The notes beneath the pieces are model-generated. The model was not told the origin of the DNA and did no database searches. It saw nothing but the letters and a program-made list of their open reading frames with translations. From Halovenus marina (GTDB lineage Archaea > Halobacteriota > Halobacteria > Halobacteriales > Haloarculaceae), in assembly GCF_051414115.1 (NCBI RefSeq), contig NZ_JBLKNZ010000001.1, forward strand, positions 682,001-746,000: 64,000 bases of DNA, written 5' to 3'. Within the stretch, counting starts at the first letter, position 1, and each line of letters starts with the position of its first letter. Positions 61,976-64,000 of this stretch are shown one piece after another. The position numbers and the translations under genes were made by a program.

Positions 61976-62784
61976 CAGACGCGTCGGTAGATGCGGTGTT
62001 GTTTGTGAACTGGCTCGAAACTATCGCGACACTCCGCGGGCAGCGTTTCGGTCATCCCGATCATGAGATACCCCTCATCACGGAGCGATCCTCGGATCGT
62101 CTCGAAGATTGGCACCTTGTAGGAGGCGTCGATGTAGATGAGTAGGTTCCGACAGAGCACCAGATCGAAATCCCGCTTCGGGTCACCACGGATGAGGTCG
62201 TGTTGCTCGAAGGAGACCGGCTTCTTGACCCGGTCCCGGACCGAGAACTGGCCGTCCTGCTCGTCGATGTACTGGTCGTACTCTCCGAGCACTTCGAGCT
62301 CGTCAGCGATGTCGGTCGTCTGTGACGTCTCGTAGACGCCCGCGCGTGCTTTCTCCAGGATGTCAGGGTTGATGTCTGTGGCCGTAATATCGACCCGGCG
62401 GTCGGTGATCTCCGGGTCGTCGAGTGCGAGCATCGAGAGTGAGTACGGCTCACGCCCGTCCGCACAGGGTGCGCTCCAGATCCGAACCGACCGGTTGTTC
62501 GCGGTCAACTCCCGGAGGACCAGTCGGAGCTTCTCCCACGCTTCCGGGTTGCGAAAGAAGCCGGTGACGTTGATCGAAAGCGAGTTGAGGAGCTTCTCGC
62601 GCTCGCTCTCGTCGCGTTCGAGCAGGCGCTTGTAGGTCCGATAGTCGTCGATGTCCGTCCGACGCATCCGGGCGGTGATCCGTCGGTCGAGATACGCGTC
62701 GTTGTAGAAGTCGGACTCGAAATCCAGCTCCGACTCGATGAACCCGAGCAGTTCGGTGAACGAGCGCTCCTCACTCCGGTTCAT
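61975..62784 (-). CDS. cheR: Chemotaxis methyltransferase CheR
   Basis: CheR methylates glutamates on chemoreceptors with S-adenosylmethionine. The 269-residue protein has an N-terminal helical domain (about 1-75) with VTGFFRNPEAWEKLR, the SAM site VRIWSAPCADGREPYSLSMLALDD, TDINPDILEKARAGVY, and FDLVLCRNLLIYIDASYKVPIFETIRGSLRDEGYLMIGMTETLP. It overlaps cheA by 4 bp and the HEAT gene by 1 bp. Confidence 0.94.
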   Translation of the reverse strand: MNRSEERSFTELLGFIESELDFESDFYNDAYLDRRITARMRRTDIDDYRTYKRLLERDESEREKLLNSLSINVTGFFRNPEAWEKLRLVLRELTANNRSVRIWSAPCADGREPYSLSMLALDDPEITDRRVDITATDINPDILEKARAGVYETSQTTDIADELEVLGEYDQYIDEQDGQFSVRDRVKKPVSFEQHDLIRGDPKRDFDLVLCRNLLIYIDASYKVPIFETIRGSLRDEGYLMIGMTETLPAECRDSFEPVHKQHRIYRRV

Positions 62785-64000
62785 ACCGTCACCACATCGA
62801 GGATGTGGACGATGTTGCCGTCCCCGAGCACCGCCGTCCCGGACAGCCCCGGCGTGCCGCTCAGAATGCCTTCGAGGGGTTTGACGACGACTTCCTCCTG
62901 TGCGTTGACCGAGTCACAGCGCAAGGCGATCTGTCGCTCGGACTCGCGGATGCGAACCAGCATTCCGCCTGCGGTGCCGCCGTCGGTCGCCGCGCCCCGT
63001 CCGGGCACGTCGAAGGTCTCTCCCAGGTCGACGACGGGGTAGATTTCGTCGTTGTGCTTGATGACCTCCTGGCCGTTGACCTGCTTGATCTCGTCGGTTC
63101 GGGTGATCTCGTCGACGTTTTTGATCGGCACGCCGTACTCCTCCTCGCCGACCTGGACGAACAGCACCTTCACGATGGCCATCGTCACCGGCAGGCGCAA
63201 GGAAACGGTCGTCCCCTCGCCGGGCGTGCTCTCGACGTTGACCGACCCGTCGAGTTGCGTGACGGTGTCGTGGACGACGTCCATCCCGACGCCGCGCCCG
63301 CTCGTGTCGGTGACCTCGTCGGCCGTCGAGAAGCCGGGATGGAAGACGAGATCGTAGATTGCGGAGTCGTCCATCGTTTCGATCTCCTCCGGGGAGCGCA
63401 CGTCGTTTTCGATGGCGGTGCGTTTGATCTCCTCGACGTCGAGGCCGCCGCCGTCGTCTTCGACCTGGATGATGACGTGGTCGCGCTCGCGGGAGGCGCG
63501 AAGCGTGACCTGTCCCTCGCGGGGCTTGCCGAGTCGCTCGCGCTCGTCGGGCGCTTCGATACCGTGGTCGAGGGAGTTCCGAATGATGTGCATCAGCGGG
63601 TCGCTGATCTCGGTGAGGATCGTCCGGTCGAGTTCGATGTCCTCGCCCTCTATCTCGAAGTTCACGTCCTTGTCGAGTTCGCGCGAGAGGTCCCGCACCA
63701 TCCGCGGGAACTTGCCGACGACTTTCTTCAGCGGGATGAGCCGCATGTCCATCACGGTGTTCTGGAGGTTGGCCGTGATCTTGTCGAGTTCGCCCAGCGT
63801 CTCGCTGGCCGAGTCCATGTTCTCCTGCTCGACGGCCCTGCGGAGTTTGATCCGACTCGTGACGAGTTGCTCGACGAGACCGTGCAGGTCGTCAAGCTGG
63901 TCGACGTCGACTCTGACGGACTTGATCTCGTCGACGGAGTGTTCGTCAGTCCCGGACGGCTCTGCCCCGCCGCTCTCCTCGGTCAGCTCGTCGGTGATCT
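62781..64000 (-). CDS. cheA: Chemotaxis histidine kinase CheA, C-terminal part
   Basis: The frame runs in from the right edge, so the P1 and P2 domains are missing. Visible are the dimerisation domain end (LDKITANLQNTVMDMRLIPLKKVVGKFPRMVRDLS), the ATPase (LMHIIRNSLDHGIEAPDER, VEDDGGGLDVEEIK, TSGRGVGMDVVHDTVTQLDGSVNVESTPGEGTTVSLRLP) and the CheW-like P5 domain (KVLFVQVGEEEYGVPIKNVDEITR ... LSGTAVLGDGNIVHILDVVTV). It heads a coupled operon with cheR and the HEAT gene. Confidence 0.94.
   Translation of the reverse strand, partial: ITDELTEESGGAEPSGTDEHSVDEIKSVRVDVDQLDDLHGLVEQLVTSRIKLRRAVEQENMDSASETLGELDKITANLQNTVMDMRLIPLKKVVGKFPRMVRDLSRELDKDVNFEIEGEDIELDRTILTEISDPLMHIIRNSLDHGIEAPDERERLGKPREGQVTLRASRERDHVIIQVEDDGGGLDVEEIKRTAIENDVRSPEEIETMDDSAIYDLVFHPGFSTADEVTDTSGRGVGMDVVHDTVTQLDGSVNVESTPGEGTTVSLRLPVTMAIVKVLFVQVGEEEYGVPIKNVDEITRTDEIKQVNGQEVIKHNDEIYPVVDLGETFDVPGRGAATDGGTAGGMLVRIRESERQIALRCDSVNAQEEVVVKPLEGILSGTPGLSGTAVLGDGNIVHILDVVTV

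Noticed and set aside
1..64000. Complete insertion sequences or prophage
   Set aside because: No transposase, integrase or capsid-like protein was found; only short inverted-repeat elements are seen.

Overview
This is a GC-rich stretch of chromosome from a halophilic archaeon (class Halobacteria). The evidence is consistent across the window: predicted proteins are rich in Asp and Glu; halobacterial families are common (HalOD1, HalX receiver, HTH-10/Bat regulators, DUF7282 surface protein with a PGF-CTERM tail, halocyanin-like lipoprotein, archaeal IMP cyclohydrolase PurO, GTP cyclohydrolase MptA, CTP-type riboflavin kinase); secreted proteins carry twin-arginine lipoprotein signals; and several start codons lie 24-31 bp below a TATA box, as expected for leaderless transcription. 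I do not assign a genus.

Layout. 0-2 kb: end of an M29 aminopeptidase, then a DUF373 membrane protein. 2-13.5 kb: a catabolic locus with a NamZ-like exo-muramidase, a NagZ-like GH3 glucosaminidase, a complete peptide/opine-type ABC importer (fused double ATPase, two permeases, lipoprotein binding protein), a halocyanin-like lipoprotein and a TrmB regulator. 13.5-22 kb: housekeeping and biosynthesis genes (mptA, a receiver-HalX regulator, a TrpD-like protein, ilvE, ribB and the RbkR-type riboflavin kinase/regulator, DUF502, proline dehydrogenase, DHH nuclease). 22-26 kb: a five-repeat surface protein, small regulators, tRNA-Gln(CUG) and a double-HNH protein. 26-33 kb: purO, larE, small regulators, a NYN protein, then a translationally coupled trio (AmiE-like serine hydrolase, AnmK, HAD phosphatase) and an HtpX-like protease. 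33-41 kb: DabA/DabB inorganic-carbon uptake pair, an amidohydrolase, an Lrp regulator, and gcvT-gcvH. 41-50 kb: gene debris, a Q/G-rich membrane protein, and a sensory block (HalOD1, DUF7344, PAS histidine kinase, globin-coupled transducer HemAT, TrmB-like regulator, large PAS/GAF Bat-like regulator). 50-57.5 kb: NAD kinase fused to an IMPase-type phosphatase, a saccharopine dehydrogenase-like reductase, ABC-2 exporter, CPBP protease, phosphohexomutase. 57.5-60.2 kb: an AT-richer accessory patch with two secreted proteins, a membrane-bound winged-helix regulator and an inverted-repeat element. 60.2-64 kb: a conserved hypothetical protein and a cheA-cheR-HEAT chemotaxis operon that runs off the right edge.

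The most interesting system is a putative bacterial cell-wall salvage pathway in an archaeon that should have no murein. NamZ and NagZ homologues without signal peptides sit beside a peptide-type importer and a TrmB regulator, and 18-27 kb away an AmiE-like hydrolase, AnmK and a HAD phosphatase form a coupled operon. The importer locus carries a TACTC-N6-GAGTA inverted repeat that fits the TrmB operator described for Halobacterium, and its 11-bp core recurs upstream of the ATPase gene. Other notable signals are a perfect 16-bp palindrome upstream of the riboflavin kinase/regulator, GTTTCA repeats at 11-bp spacing upstream of the membrane regulator, and two compact inverted-repeat elements that look like MITEs or structured RNA.
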